Shown here in pieces: positions 51,982 through 61,130 of a DNA stretch of 64,000 nt. The position numbers were made by a program, and so were the translations under genes. The notes below the pieces were generated by a model that searched no databases, was not told where the DNA came from, and saw only the letters and a program-made list of their open reading frames with translations. Location: the NCBI RefSeq assembly GCF_000429085.1, contig NZ_AUBE01000006.1, positions 62,001-126,000 of the forward strand, written 5' to 3'. This stretch comes from Streptomyces flavidovirens DSM 40150 (GTDB lineage Bacteria; Actinomycetota; Actinomycetes; Streptomycetales; Streptomycetaceae). The stretch's first letter is position 1; every line of letters begins with the position of its first letter.

Positions 51982-52497
51982 ATGCTGGGGCGCTTCAGGG
52001 ACGGCTCGGCCTTCCGGCCGTGGTTGCTGCGAATTGTCGCGAATGAGACGAGAAACACAGTGCGCTCGGCGAGTCGCCTGCGGGCCGCGACGGGGCGGGA
52101 GGCGGCGCTGCTGGGCGCCGGTCCGGTGATACCGGAATCGGCCGATCCGGCGGTCGCGGAAGCGGTGCCCGTACCGGTGGCGGAGCCGCTGCGGCGCGGT
52201 GAGCGGGTGCGGGCCCGGGCGCGGCGCGGGTGGCGGATCGGGCAGACGGCCCTGTGGTTCCCGGAGGGCCACCGGCTGACGCTGGGGCTCCTGGACGACA
52301 AGAGCCGGCCGTACGCGCCGCAGGTCGGGGCGGCGGGGCCGACGGTCCTGTGGCAACGGGCCGAGGGTCTGGCGCTGCGGCTGGAAGGCGTGACCACCAT
52401 GGAGCGCGCGTGGAAATCGCGGCCAGGCGGGATCAGGGTCAGGGGGACCCGGGCCCTGATCCCGCCGGGGCCGCATCGGCAACTCATCGATTCGTAA
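51982..52497 (+). pseudogene. Fused remnant of an ECF sigma operon
   Basis: Residues 4-50 (RFRDGSAFRPWLLRIVANETRNTVRSASRLRA) are the end of sigma region 2 of an ECF factor, without the first helices and without region 4. Residues 85-145 (GWRIGQTALWFPEGHRLT, AGPTVLWQRAEGLALRLEGVTTMERAW) resemble the C-terminal part of the protein usually encoded just downstream of such sigma genes. The simplest reading is an in-frame deletion joining two genes of one operon. It is likely nonfunctional; no ribosome binding site was found at the start. Confidence 0.6.
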
Positions 52498-52528
52498 AGG
52501 GGGTTGCGCCTTCCGAGCGCGAGGGACG

Positions 52529-53800
52529 TCAGTCCCTCGAAAGGCCCGGTGCCGGGAAGGCGGCCATGAGGTCCGCGACCTCGGCGCGGATCGTGGCGAG
52601 TGCGTCCTCGTCGCCGGTGCGGGCGGCGGTGACGCCCCGGTCGATCCAGTCGGCGACGGCCGGCATGTGCTCGGTGGCGAGACCGCGCGAGGTGAGGGAA
52701 GGAGTGCCGATGCGGACGCCGGAGGGGTCGAACGGCTTCCTCGGGTCGTAGGGGACGGTGTTGTAGTTGACGACGATCCCGGCCCGGTCGAGCGCCTTCG
52801 CCGCCACCTTGCCGGGCACGTCCTTCCGGGTGAGGTCCATCAGGATCAGGTGGTTGTCGGTGCCGCCCGAGACCAGGTCGAAGCCGCGGGCGAGCAGTGC
52901 CCCGGCGAGCGCCTTGGCGTTGTCGACGACCGCGTGCGCGTAGTCACGGAAGGAGGGCTGGGCCGCCTCGTGGAGGGCGACGGCGATGGCGGCGGTGGTC
53001 TGGTTGTGCGGGCCGCCCTGGAGGCCGGGGAAGACGGCCTTGTCGATGGCCTTCGCGTGCTCCTCGCGGGACATCAGCATCGCGCCGCGCGGGCCGCGCA
53101 GGGTCTTGTGGGTCGTCGTGGAGATGACGTCGGCGTGCGGGACCGGGGACGGGTGGGCGCCGCCGGCGATGAGGCCTGCGATGTGGGCGACGTCCGCGAC
53201 GAGCACGGCGCCGGACTCACGGGCGATCTCCGCGAAGGCCGCGAAGTCGATGGTGCGGGGGAGGGCGGTGCCACCGCAGAAGATCAGCTTCGGGCGCTCC
53301 TTGAGCGCGAGGTCGCGGACCTCGTCGAAGTCGATGAGCCCGGTGTCGGGGCGTACGCCGTACTGGACGCCGCGGAACCACTTGCCGGTGGCCGAGACAC
53401 CCCAGCCGTGGGTGAGGTGGCCGCCCATCGGCAGGGCCATGCCCATCACGGTGTCACCGGGCTCGGCGAAGGCGAGATAGACGGCGAGGTTGGCGGGCGA
53501 GCCGGAGTAGGGCTGGACGTTGGCGTGGTCGACGCCGAACAGGGCCTTGGCGCGGGCGGTGGCGAGCCGCTCGACCTGGTCGATGTTCTGCTGGCCCTCG
53601 TAGTAGCGCCGGCCCGCGTAGCCCTCGCTGTACTTGTTCTGCAGGACGGTGCCGGAGGCTTCGAGAACGGCCTGCGAGACGTAGTTCTCGCTCGGGATCA
53701 GGCGCAGGGTGTCGGCCTGGAGTCGTTCCTCGGCGCCGACCAGTGCGGCGAGTTCGGGGTCCGTTGCGGACAGGGCGGGGTGGCTGAGGGGGAGATTCAT
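52529..53800 (-). CDS. glyA: Serine hydroxymethyltransferase
   Basis: 423 residues. RLIPSENYVSQAVLEASGTVLQNKYSEGY, the PLP lysine in ISTTTHKTLRGPRG, GVRIGTPSLTSRG. Interconverts serine and glycine with THF, feeding one-carbon units to purine synthesis. GGAGGACACG precedes ATG 53800. The leader carries a ZTP riboswitch, linking expression to folate stress. A paralog with different length would be expected elsewhere in a Streptomyces genome. Confidence 0.96.
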   Translation of the reverse strand: MNLPLSHPALSATDPELAALVGAEERLQADTLRLIPSENYVSQAVLEASGTVLQNKYSEGYAGRRYYEGQQNIDQVERLATARAKALFGVDHANVQPYSGSPANLAVYLAFAEPGDTVMGMALPMGGHLTHGWGVSATGKWFRGVQYGVRPDTGLIDFDEVRDLALKERPKLIFCGGTALPRTIDFAAFAEIARESGAVLVADVAHIAGLIAGGAHPSPVPHADVISTTTHKTLRGPRGAMLMSREEHAKAIDKAVFPGLQGGPHNQTTAAIAVALHEAAQPSFRDYAHAVVDNAKALAGALLARGFDLVSGGTDNHLILMDLTRKDVPGKVAAKALDRAGIVVNYNTVPYDPRKPFDPSGVRIGTPSLTSRGLATEHMPAVADWIDRGVTAARTGDEDALATIRAEVADLMAAFPAPGLSRD

Positions 53801-53841
53801 CGTGTCCTCCGGGGCGAGCGGTCAGTGTCCGGTCGTGATCC

Positions 53842-53932
53842 CAGGGGTGCCCAGGCGGGCGGCACCTCGTGCTGTTGTTCCCCGCACGGATTCCCCGCGG
53901 TCTGTTCCGCGTACGCCAGTCGCCGTGCGTAC
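53842..53932 (-). ncRNA. ZTP (pfl) riboswitch
   Basis: Minus strand, in order: CGGCGACTGGCGTACGC, a variable stem with GCGGGGAA, a loop region, and the signature CCGCCTGGGCACCC, which is the conserved 3' part of pfl motif RNAs. A TAGGGT -10 box (53938-53943) places the start just upstream. In known cases ZTP/ZMP, which accumulates when 10-formyl-THF is low, switches on glyA, purH or folD. A perfect match to consensus was judged by eye. Confidence 0.78.
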
Positions 53933-54052
53933 CGGCCACCCTAGCGGCCGCGGCGCCAAGCATGGTTTCTTCGTCCGGCATACGAGCGACGATAGAAAGG
54001 GGCACCAGCCTGCCCCTCGCCGGATGGATTTGTTTCGACGATCGGAGACCCC

Positions 54053-55258
54053 GTGTCGACCACCCAAGCCGCCATCGCCTCTGCCGAGGCGCACAGCGCG
54101 CACAACTACCACCCCCTCCCCATCGTCGTCTCATCGGCGGACGGAGCCTGGATGACCGACATCGAGGGCCGCCGCTACCTCGACATGCTCGCCGGGTACT
54201 CCGCGCTCAACTTCGGCCACTGCAACCGCCGCCTCATCGATGCCGCCAAGGCGCAGCTCGACAGAGTGACGCTGACCTCGAGGGCTTTCCACCACGACCG
54301 GTTCGCCGAGTTCTGCGCGCGGCTCGCCGAGCTGTGCGGCATGGACATGGTGCTGCCGATGAACACCGGGGCCGAGGCGGTGGAGACCGCGGTGAAGACG
54401 GCCCGCAAGTGGGGTTACCAGGTCAAGGGCGTGCTGGACGGCACGGCGAAGATCATCGTCGCGGCCAACAACTTCCACGGCCGTACGACGACCATTGTCA
54501 GCTTCTCCACGGACCACGAGGCCCGCGCGGACTTCGGCCCCTACACGCCGGGCTTCGAGATCGTGCCGTACGGGGACCTGACGGCGCTCGACGCGGCGAT
54601 GACGGGAAACACCGTCGCCGTGCTGCTCGAACCCATCCAGGGCGAGGCGGGGGTCCTGGTGCCGCCGGCCGGGTACCTGGCGGGCGTAAGGGAGTTGACC
54701 CGCGAGCGGAACGTGCTCTTCATCGCGGACGAGATCCAGTCCGGCCTCGGGCGTACGGGCAAGACCTTCGCCTGCGAGCACGAAGGCGTCGTCCCCGACA
54801 TGTACGTCCTCGGCAAGGCGCTGGGCGGCGGGGTCGTGCCGGTGTCCGCCATCGTGTCGTCGGCCGAGGTGCTGGGGGTGTACGGGCCGGGCGAGCACGG
54901 TTCGACGTTCGGCGGGAACCCGCTGGCCTGCGCGGTCGCACTGGAGGTCATCGCGATGCTGCGCACGGGCGAGTTCCAGCAGCGCGCCACCGAGCTGGGT
55001 GACCACCTCCACCAGCAACTGGGCCTGATGGTGGGCGGCGGCTCGGTGGAGGCGGTGCGCGGCCGGGGGCTGTGGGCGGGCATCGACATCACACCGTCGC
55101 GCGGCACCGGCCGGGAGATCTCCGAGAAGCTGATGGACCGGGGTGTCCTGGTCAAGGACACGCACGGTTCGACCATCCGGATCGCCCCACCGCTGGTGAT
55201 CAGCAAGGAGGACCTGGACTGGGGTCTCGACCAGCTGGGCGCGGTGCTGGCGGGCTAG
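54053..55258 (+). CDS. rocD: Ornithine aminotransferase
   Basis: 401 residues, class III PLP transaminase. YHPLPIVVSSADGAWMTDIEG, MNTGAEAVETAVKTARKW, EPIQGEAGVLVPPAGYL, ADEIQSGLGRTGK and the PLP lysine in YVLGKALGGGVVPVSA, with HGSTFGGNPLACA. Converts ornithine and 2-oxoglutarate to glutamate semialdehyde, in arginine breakdown and proline synthesis. GTG 54053 with GGAGACC upstream. Divergent from glyA; ends at a perfect 20-bp hairpin. Confidence 0.94.
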   Translation: MSTTQAAIASAEAHSAHNYHPLPIVVSSADGAWMTDIEGRRYLDMLAGYSALNFGHCNRRLIDAAKAQLDRVTLTSRAFHHDRFAEFCARLAELCGMDMVLPMNTGAEAVETAVKTARKWGYQVKGVLDGTAKIIVAANNFHGRTTTIVSFSTDHEARADFGPYTPGFEIVPYGDLTALDAAMTGNTVAVLLEPIQGEAGVLVPPAGYLAGVRELTRERNVLFIADEIQSGLGRTGKTFACEHEGVVPDMYVLGKALGGGVVPVSAIVSSAEVLGVYGPGEHGSTFGGNPLACAVALEVIAMLRTGEFQQRATELGDHLHQQLGLMVGGGSVEAVRGRGLWAGIDITPSRGTGREISEKLMDRGVLVKDTHGSTIRIAPPLVISKEDLDWGLDQLGAVLAG

Positions 55259-55290
55259 GAGGCGGGGGAAGGGAAGGGTCCGCCTGCGAT

Positions 55291-55340
55291 CGTGCGTTCG
55301 CCGGGCCGTGGCAGCTACGGCACGGCCCGGCGAACGCACG
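55291..55340. terminator. Perfect 20-bp inverted repeat between convergent rocD and the next gene
   Basis: CGTGCGTTCGCCGGGCCGTG, 10-base loop, exact complement. It serves as bidirectional terminator for rocD and the convergent glutathionylspermidine-synthase-like gene. Just beyond it, GCTGCCG repeats three times (55367-55388). Confidence 0.9.
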
Positions 55341-55387
55341 GCAGGGGTGCGGAGAACGGCCCGTCGGCTGCCGGCTGCCGGCTGCCG

Positions 55388-56575
55388 TCAGAGGATTACG
55401 TGCGGCAGGAAGCGGGCGTACTCGTCCGTGATCAGGCCCGACGACTCGCGGATGCCGAGCCCCGCCGCCTCGTCCTCGACGACCCACGCACCGAGCACCA
55501 CACGGTTGCCGTCGAAGTCGGGCAGGGGCGCCAACTCCTGGTAGCAGACGGGCTGTCCCTGCGCCGCAGGAGCCGTGCCCGGCTCGTGGATCGTGACGCC
55601 CGCCCCCTCGCGGCCGAGCAGCGGCTTGGCGACGTAACCGGGGCCGTCGGGGGCGGCCAGCTCGCGGGGGCCGTCGAGGTAGGCGGCGAGCAGGTTCGGG
55701 TGGCCGGGGTAGAGCTCCCAGAGGATCGCGAGCAGCGCCTTGTTGGAGAGCAGCATCTTCCAGGCCGGCTCGATCCACAGGGTGGTGCCGGTGCCGCCAC
55801 CGTTGTCGAGGGTGTTCAGGACGTGCGGCCCGAAGCGGTCGGTCGTCAGCCATTCCCACGGGTAGAGCTTGAAGCAGCTCCGGATGAAGCGGAGCTGTCC
55901 GTCGACGAAGCGGCCGGAGAGCCGGTCCCAGCCGATCTGTTCGACGGACAGCGCCTCGGTGTCGAGTCCCGCCTGCTGGGCGGTCTCGCGCAGATACGCG
56001 ACCGTCATCAGGTCCTCACCGAGCTCGTCGCCGTCCGAGTGGACGAAGTGCAGCGGCCCTGGCGGCAGGAGGTGCGCCTGGTGCTTCCACGCGTCGATGA
56101 GCCGCTCGTGCAGGGAGTTCCACTGGTCGGCGCCGGGGAAGCGCTCCTCCATCCAGAACCACTGGGGGCTCGCCGCCTCCACCAGCGAGGTGGGCGTGTC
56201 GGCGTTGTATTCCAGCATCTTGGCGGGACCCGTGCCGTCGTACCGGAGGTCGAAACGCCCGTAGATGGAGGGGAGTTCGGCCCGTCGCCGCCACGAGGTG
56301 GCGATCCTCGACGCCAGGCGCGGGTCCGTGATGCCGAGGTCGGCGAAGCGGTCGTGCTCGACGATGTGCGCGGCGGCCGCCAGGCACATGGCGTGCAGTT
56401 CCTCGACGACCTCCTCCATCGCCTCGACCTCGGGCAGCGTGAACTCGTAGTACGCGCTCTCGTCCCAGTAGGGGCGCAGCGACCCGTCGGGGAAGCGGGT
56501 CAGCGGGTAGATGAGGCCCTGCTCCTCGACGGTCTGCTGCCAGCCGGGGCGGGGTTCGATCGTGTGTCGCTTCAT
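55388..56575 (-). CDS. Glutathionylspermidine synthase-family ATP-grasp protein
   Basis: 395 residues. RPGWQQTVEEQGLIYP, YWDESAYYEFTLPEVEAMEE, LEYNADTPTSLVEAA, WNSLHERLIDAW and VAKPLLGREGAGVTIHEPG (ATP-grasp site) with LPDFDGNRVVLGAWVVEDEAAGLGIRES. Only the synthetase domain is present; the amidase domain of E. coli Gsp is absent, and Streptomyces lacks glutathione, so the ligated substrates must differ. ATG 56575. The small lipoprotein gene upstream probably belongs with it. Confidence 0.85.
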   Translation of the reverse strand: MKRHTIEPRPGWQQTVEEQGLIYPLTRFPDGSLRPYWDESAYYEFTLPEVEAMEEVVEELHAMCLAAAAHIVEHDRFADLGITDPRLASRIATSWRRRAELPSIYGRFDLRYDGTGPAKMLEYNADTPTSLVEAASPQWFWMEERFPGADQWNSLHERLIDAWKHQAHLLPPGPLHFVHSDGDELGEDLMTVAYLRETAQQAGLDTEALSVEQIGWDRLSGRFVDGQLRFIRSCFKLYPWEWLTTDRFGPHVLNTLDNGGGTGTTLWIEPAWKMLLSNKALLAILWELYPGHPNLLAAYLDGPRELAAPDGPGYVAKPLLGREGAGVTIHEPGTAPAAQGQPVCYQELAPLPDFDGNRVVLGAWVVEDEAAGLGIRESSGLITDEYARFLPHVIL

Positions 56576-56612
56576 CGGTGAGTGCCTGCGTGCCTGAGCC
56601 CGGGGGGCTCTG

Positions 56613-56900
56613 TCAGCCGCCGCCGGAGCCGGAGGAGCCGAAGCCGCCCCGGTCGACCGCGGACTTGTCGAAGCTGCCGTCCGTGACCTTGCCGTCGCTG
56701 ACGCGGCCGCCGTAGTAGTACCTGCCGCTGCTGGTGCGGTCATCGTCGTCGCACTTGTAGTCGGGCAGCACTTCCTTGGTGACCGGGTCCACGCACCGCT
56801 GGTCCGGCTCCGAGCCGCAGGCGGTGAGCGTCGCCGCGAGGACGCCCATGCCGCCGAGCAGGACTGTGCCCGACCTCAGTTTGCGCCGTCGTGCCGCCAT
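56613..56900 (-). CDS. Small lipoprotein, partner of the ATP-grasp protein
   Basis: 95 residues. MAARRRKLRSGTVLLGGMGVLAATLTAC is a lipoprotein signal with LTAC. The mature part has a Cys pair (RCVDPVTKEVLPDYKCDDDD) and a Gly/Ser-rich end. Same-direction neighbour 37 bases upstream of the glutathionylspermidine-synthase-like gene; similar pairs are conserved in Streptomyces as I remember. Function unknown. Confidence 0.78.
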   Translation of the reverse strand: MAARRRKLRSGTVLLGGMGVLAATLTACGSEPDQRCVDPVTKEVLPDYKCDDDDRTSSGRYYYGGRVSDGKVTDGSFDKSAVDRGGFGSSGSGGG

Positions 56901-57015
56901 GTCCCGGCCACTCCCCCGTCGTTCGAACCGATTCTCAAGACCGACCGACAGACTAGATGGCCCGCTCCCGCCGGCGGAACCCGGTGCTCGATCTCTACCC
57001 CTCTAGAGTCGTTTT

Positions 57016-57903
57016 GTGATCCTCGGGATGATCTGCGCGCTCAGTTCGGCGGTCTGTATCGGTACGGCCTCCGTACTCCAGGCCGTCGCGGCCCGCGCCG
57101 CGCAGCTCGGCACCGGCAGCGGAGTCGACGTAACGCTGGTGCTGCGCGCTCTGCGTCAGTGGCGTTACGTCGTCGGTCTCGCCCTCTTCGGACTCAGCTT
57201 CGCGCTCCAGGTCGTGGCCCTGCTCACCATCCCCATCTACGCCGTCGAAGCGGCCCAGGCCGGGAGCCTGGCCGTCACCGCGGTGGTCGCCGCGCCCGTA
57301 CTGAAGGTCCGGCTCAGGGGCCTGGAGTGGGCCGCGGTGGCCGTGGTCTGCGCGGGCCTGGCGCTGCTCGGGCTCTCCGTCGGCGCGCAGGGGGGCAGCG
57401 GCGGCCCGCCCGCCCTGCGGTACGCCCTGCTCGGCGTCACCTTCGCCGTGCTGCTCGCGGGCGCGGTGGCGGGCCGTCTGCCGGGCCGGGCCCGCGCCCT
57501 GGTCCTCGGCTTCGGCGCGGGCACGGGCTTCGGGGTGGTGTCGGTCTCGGTGCGGCTGATCGACGACCTGGCGCCGTCGGCGCTCGTCGCCAATCCGGCC
57601 GTGTACGCCCTTCTGCTGGCCGGCGGTACGGCGTTCCTGCTGCTCACGTCGGCGTTCCAGCGCGGTTCGGTGACGACGGCGACGGCGGGCATGGTGGTCG
57701 GCGAGACGGTCGGTCCCGCCGTCGTGGGTGTCGTGTGGCTCGGCGACCGTACGCGCGAGGGCCTGACGGCCTGGGCGGCCGTGGGCTTCGCGGTGGCGGT
57801 GGCGGGTGCGCTGGCCCTGGCCCGGTTCGGCGAGGCGACGGTTACGGCGAACGCGGCGCCGGACGGGACGGCCCCGGCCTCTTCGGCGAAAGCGGAGGAC
57901 TGA
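57016..57903 (+). CDS. DMT-superfamily (EamA-like) membrane protein
   Basis: 295 residues with about nine to ten helices. SSAVCIGTASVLQAVAARAA and IYAVEAAQAGSLAVTAVVAAPVLKVRL, then a second repeat with SVTTATAGMVVGETVGPAVVGVVWLGDRTREG, the transporter's C-terminal hallmark. Substrate unknown. GTG 57016 stands six bases after TAGAGT (57004-57009): a leaderless start. Confidence 0.82.
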   Translation: MILGMICALSSAVCIGTASVLQAVAARAAQLGTGSGVDVTLVLRALRQWRYVVGLALFGLSFALQVVALLTIPIYAVEAAQAGSLAVTAVVAAPVLKVRLRGLEWAAVAVVCAGLALLGLSVGAQGGSGGPPALRYALLGVTFAVLLAGAVAGRLPGRARALVLGFGAGTGFGVVSVSVRLIDDLAPSALVANPAVYALLLAGGTAFLLLTSAFQRGSVTTATAGMVVGETVGPAVVGVVWLGDRTREGLTAWAAVGFAVAVAGALALARFGEATVTANAAPDGTAPASSAKAED

Positions 57904-58063
57904 GGGCGCCGAAGGGGAACCCACAGGGATGGTTTATCGTTCATCTTTACGTGGGGCGGAACGTTCCGCCGCGTGGCGACAGCCGCACCCACCCCCTGCC
58001 GCCCCGGCCGGTCCCCCCGTCCGGCCGGGGCTCCTCTCTCCCCCGTCGCCCGAGCGCGAGCCG

Positions 58064-59470
58064 TCACGGCAGCGCCCGGCACAGCGCGTCCAGCGCCCCC
58101 GCCCACGCACTGTCCGGCGGCGTCGCGTACCCGACGACCAGCGCGTCCCGGTCCCGCTCCGCCGACGGGTGGCGGAAGCCGCCCACCCCGGCCAGCGCGA
58201 GCCCGTGCCAGGCCGCCGCCTGCACCACGGACCGTTCCGTGCCCGCCGGCAGTTCGAGCACCGCGTGCAGCCCCGCGGCGATTCCCGTCACCCGTACGTC
58301 CGGCGCCCGCTCCGCCAGCGCGGCCACGAGCTGGTCGCGCCGCCGCCGGTAGCGCAGCCGCATGGAACGCACATGACGGTCGTACGCCCCCGCGGTGATG
58401 AACTCCGCGAGCGTGAGCTGGTCCACCGCGCCCGACGCCCAGTCGACCATCCCCTTGGCCGCCGCCACCTCCTCCACCAGCGTCTCCGGCAGCACCATCC
58501 AGGCCAGCCGCAGCCCCGGCGCCAGCGACTTGCTCGCCGTCCCCAGGTAGACGACCCGCTCCGGATCGAGCCCCTGAAGGGCGCCGACGGGCTGCCGGTC
58601 GTAGCGGAACTCCCCGTCGTAGTCGTCCTCCAGGATCAGTCCGCCCGTACCGCGCGCCCAGTCCACGGCGGCCGCGCGCCGGTCCGGACGCAGTGCGACC
58701 CCGATCGGGAACTGGTGGGCCGGCGTCAGCAGCACCGCCCCCGCGCCCCGCAGCTCGCCCAGCTCCCCGGTGCGCGAGCCGAGCCCGTCCAAACCCAGCG
58801 CCGGAGTGCGCAGCCCGGCCTCCGTGAGCAGGTCCCGGTGGATGTGGAGACCGTACGACTCGACCGCCACCTCCCGTACGCGCCGCTGCCTCAGCACCTT
58901 CGCCACGAGCATCAGCCCGTGCACGAAGCCGGAGCAGATGACGACCCGCTCCGGCGTGGCGCGCACGCCGCGCGCCCGCGCCAGGTACTCGGCGACGGCG
59001 GTACGCAGCTCCACGCGCCCGCGCGGATCGCCGTACCCGAACGCCTCGTGCGGCGCGGCGGTCAGCGCCCGCCTGGCCGCCTTCAGCCACTCGGCACGCG
59101 GAAACGACGCGAGGTCCGGAGAGCCCGGCATGAGGCTGTACGCCGGTTCGCGGCGCGCACTGTGCCGCGCCACGGCGGCGGGCGCGGCCCTGCGCGGCGC
59201 GGCCACGGCCCGCCGCGCCACCCGCGTGCCCGAGCCCTGGCGGGCGGTGAGCCAGCCCTCGGCGACCAGTTCGGCGTACGCGTCGGCGACGGTGTTACGG
59301 GCGACCCCCAGGTCGACGGCGAGCGACCGGGAGGACGGCAGCCGCGAACCGGCGGGCAGCCTGCCCGTACGAACGGCTTCGCGCAGGGCGTTGATCAGGC
59401 CCGCGCGCAGCCCCGGACCGCGCAGCTCGACATGCAGATCGACCCCGTAGGTGGCCCATGAATCTGTCAC
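58064..59470 (-). CDS. MocR/PdxR-type regulator (GntR HTH + aminotransferase domain)
   Basis: 468 residues. HTH: ALREAVRTGRLPAGSRLPSSRSLAVDLGVARNTVADAYAELVAEGWLTARQGSGTRVA. After a linker, a fold-I aminotransferase-like domain with GLILEDDYDGEFRYD, VVYLGTASKSLAPGLRLAWM (PLP lysine) and YRRRRDQLVAALAERAP. It binds PLP and probably controls the divergent AhpD-like gene; their starts are 47 bases apart and share GTGGCCC/GTGGACC repeats (59448-59481). Confidence 0.88.
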   Translation of the reverse strand: MTDSWATYGVDLHVELRGPGLRAGLINALREAVRTGRLPAGSRLPSSRSLAVDLGVARNTVADAYAELVAEGWLTARQGSGTRVARRAVAAPRRAAPAAVARHSARREPAYSLMPGSPDLASFPRAEWLKAARRALTAAPHEAFGYGDPRGRVELRTAVAEYLARARGVRATPERVVICSGFVHGLMLVAKVLRQRRVREVAVESYGLHIHRDLLTEAGLRTPALGLDGLGSRTGELGELRGAGAVLLTPAHQFPIGVALRPDRRAAAVDWARGTGGLILEDDYDGEFRYDRQPVGALQGLDPERVVYLGTASKSLAPGLRLAWMVLPETLVEEVAAAKGMVDWASGAVDQLTLAEFITAGAYDRHVRSMRLRYRRRRDQLVAALAERAPDVRVTGIAAGLHAVLELPAGTERSVVQAAAWHGLALAGVGGFRHPSAERDRDALVVGYATPPDSAWAGALDALCRALP

Positions 59471-59517
59471 GGAAGTGGACCATACCGCTGGGCTGCTCGC
59501 CCCCTACCGTCGTACCC

Positions 59518-60027
59518 ATGACGATGAACCAGACCACTGCGAACACCGAGTACGCCCCCGAGCACACCCCCCGCCTCAACATGGCGAAACTGGCCCCCGA
59601 GGTCTACAAGGCCATGACCGCGCTGTCCGCCGCGGCGAAGAAGGGCCTCGACCCGGTCCTCGTCGAGCTGGTCATGATCCGCGCCTCACAGATCAACCAC
59701 TGCGCCTTCTGCCTCGACATGCACACCAAGGAGGCGCTCGCCGCCGGCGAGACGATCGAGCGGATCATCCAGCTCGCCGCGTGGGAGGAGTCCCGGCACT
59801 TCTACACGGAACGGGAGGCCGCGGCGCTCGAACTCACGGAGGCCGTGACCGTCCTGACCGAGGGGTTCGTCCCCGACGAGGTGTGGGAGAAGGCCGCCAA
59901 GTACTTCGACGAAGCCCAACTGGCCCAGCTCACCGCCGTGATCACGGTCATCAACTCCTGGAACCGTTTCGCCGTGACGACCCGCATGGTCCCCGGCCAC
60001 TACACGCCGGGCGCCTTCAAGCGCTGA
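59518..60027 (+). CDS. Carboxymuconolactone decarboxylase/AhpD-family protein
   Basis: 169 residues. ELVMIRASQINHCAFCLDMHTKEALAAGE contains the CxxC and His of AhpD-like alkylhydroperoxidase cores, and AWEESRHFYTEREAAALELTEAVT the following helix. Probably a peroxidase-like redox protein. ATG 59518 is seven bases after TACCGT (59505-59510), so leaderless. Divergent MocR gene is its probable regulator. Confidence 0.88.
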   Translation: MTMNQTTANTEYAPEHTPRLNMAKLAPEVYKAMTALSAAAKKGLDPVLVELVMIRASQINHCAFCLDMHTKEALAAGETIERIIQLAAWEESRHFYTEREAAALELTEAVTVLTEGFVPDEVWEKAAKYFDEAQLAQLTAVITVINSWNRFAVTTRMVPGHYTPGAFKR

Positions 60028-60095
60028 GACCGGATCGAAGCGAACGGGCCGGCCGTGCCCGCCGGGTATGGCGGGCACAGCGGGCACGGCAAGGC

Positions 60096-61079
60096 CTACT
60101 TCTTCGGCATCCAGGCCTTCCACGTCGACTCGTTCGCCTTGACCCACTTCTCGGCCGCGGCCTCGGGCGACAGCTTCTCGTCAGCGATCATCAGGGCGAC
60201 CTCGTTCTGCTGCTCGGTCGTCCACTTGAAGTTCTTCAGGAACTGGGCCGCCTTGCCGCCGTTCTTCGCGAAGTCCGCGTTGAAGAACTTCTGGAGCGGC
60301 GTCTTCGGGTACGCGCAGGCGACCTTCTTCGGGTCGGCGTCGCAGCCTTCCTTGTACTCCGGCAGCTTGACCTCGACCATGTCGATCTCGGCGTTCAGCC
60401 ATTGCGGCGTCCACCAGTACGTCAGGAACGGCTTCTTGGCCTTGGCGTACTTCTTCATGGCCGTGATCTGGCTGGCCTCGGAACCCGAGTAGTTCGTCTT
60501 GAGGTTCAGCTTCAGGTTCTTGATGATCGCGTCGTCGTTGGTGACGTAGTCGGGCGACCCTTCGAGGATCTCGCCCTTGTCACCGCTCTCCGCGGTCTTG
60601 AACTCGTCGGCGTACTTGTTGAGGTTCTTCCAGTCCGTGACGTCCGGGTGCTTGTCCGCGAAGTACTTCGGCACGAACCAGCCGATGTGCCCGGTGACAC
60701 CGAGGTCGCCGCCCCTGACGACGGTCTTCTTGGTGTCGACGTAACTCTTCTCCTCCTTGGGGTGGCCCCAGTCCTCCAGGATCCCGTCGATGTCGCCCTT
60801 CGACAGCGCGTCCCAAGCGAGGACCTCGCCCATCTGCTGGGTCTTGACGGTGTAGCCGAGCTCCTTCTCCAGGAGGTACGCCGCGACAGCGGTGTTGGCC
60901 TGCGCGCCGACCCACGACGGGACGGTGAGCTTCACGGTCTTCTTGTCACCGGCCTCCTGGCTCTTGCCGGTCTCGGCGGCGCCGCACCCGCTGAGGGCGA
61001 GCAGGCCGAGGGCGGCGGCGGCCGCGGTGGCCGTGCGGAGTACTCGGGTATTTCGCGTATTTCCCGTATTCATGCGCAT
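60096..61079 (-). CDS. Glycine betaine/proline-binding lipoprotein
   Basis: 327 residues. Signal RTATAAAAALGLLALSGC with lipobox LSGC. KKTVKLTVPSWVGAQANTAVAAYLLEKELGYTV, MGEVLAWDALSKGDIDGILEDWG, VTGHIGWFVPKYFADKHPDV and YWWTPQWLNAEIDMVEVKLP supply the aromatic cage for quaternary amines. Follows the permease in an opuA/proU-like operon for osmoprotectant uptake. Confidence 0.9.
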   Translation of the reverse strand: MRMNTGNTRNTRVLRTATAAAAALGLLALSGCGAAETGKSQEAGDKKTVKLTVPSWVGAQANTAVAAYLLEKELGYTVKTQQMGEVLAWDALSKGDIDGILEDWGHPKEEKSYVDTKKTVVRGGDLGVTGHIGWFVPKYFADKHPDVTDWKNLNKYADEFKTAESGDKGEILEGSPDYVTNDDAIIKNLKLNLKTNYSGSEASQITAMKKYAKAKKPFLTYWWTPQWLNAEIDMVEVKLPEYKEGCDADPKKVACAYPKTPLQKFFNADFAKNGGKAAQFLKNFKWTTEQQNEVALMIADEKLSPEAAAEKWVKANESTWKAWMPKK

Positions 61080-61130
61080 GGTGGGGGTGACTCTCTTCTC
61101 TGGCAGGAATGAGGCAAAAGGGAGGGGGCG

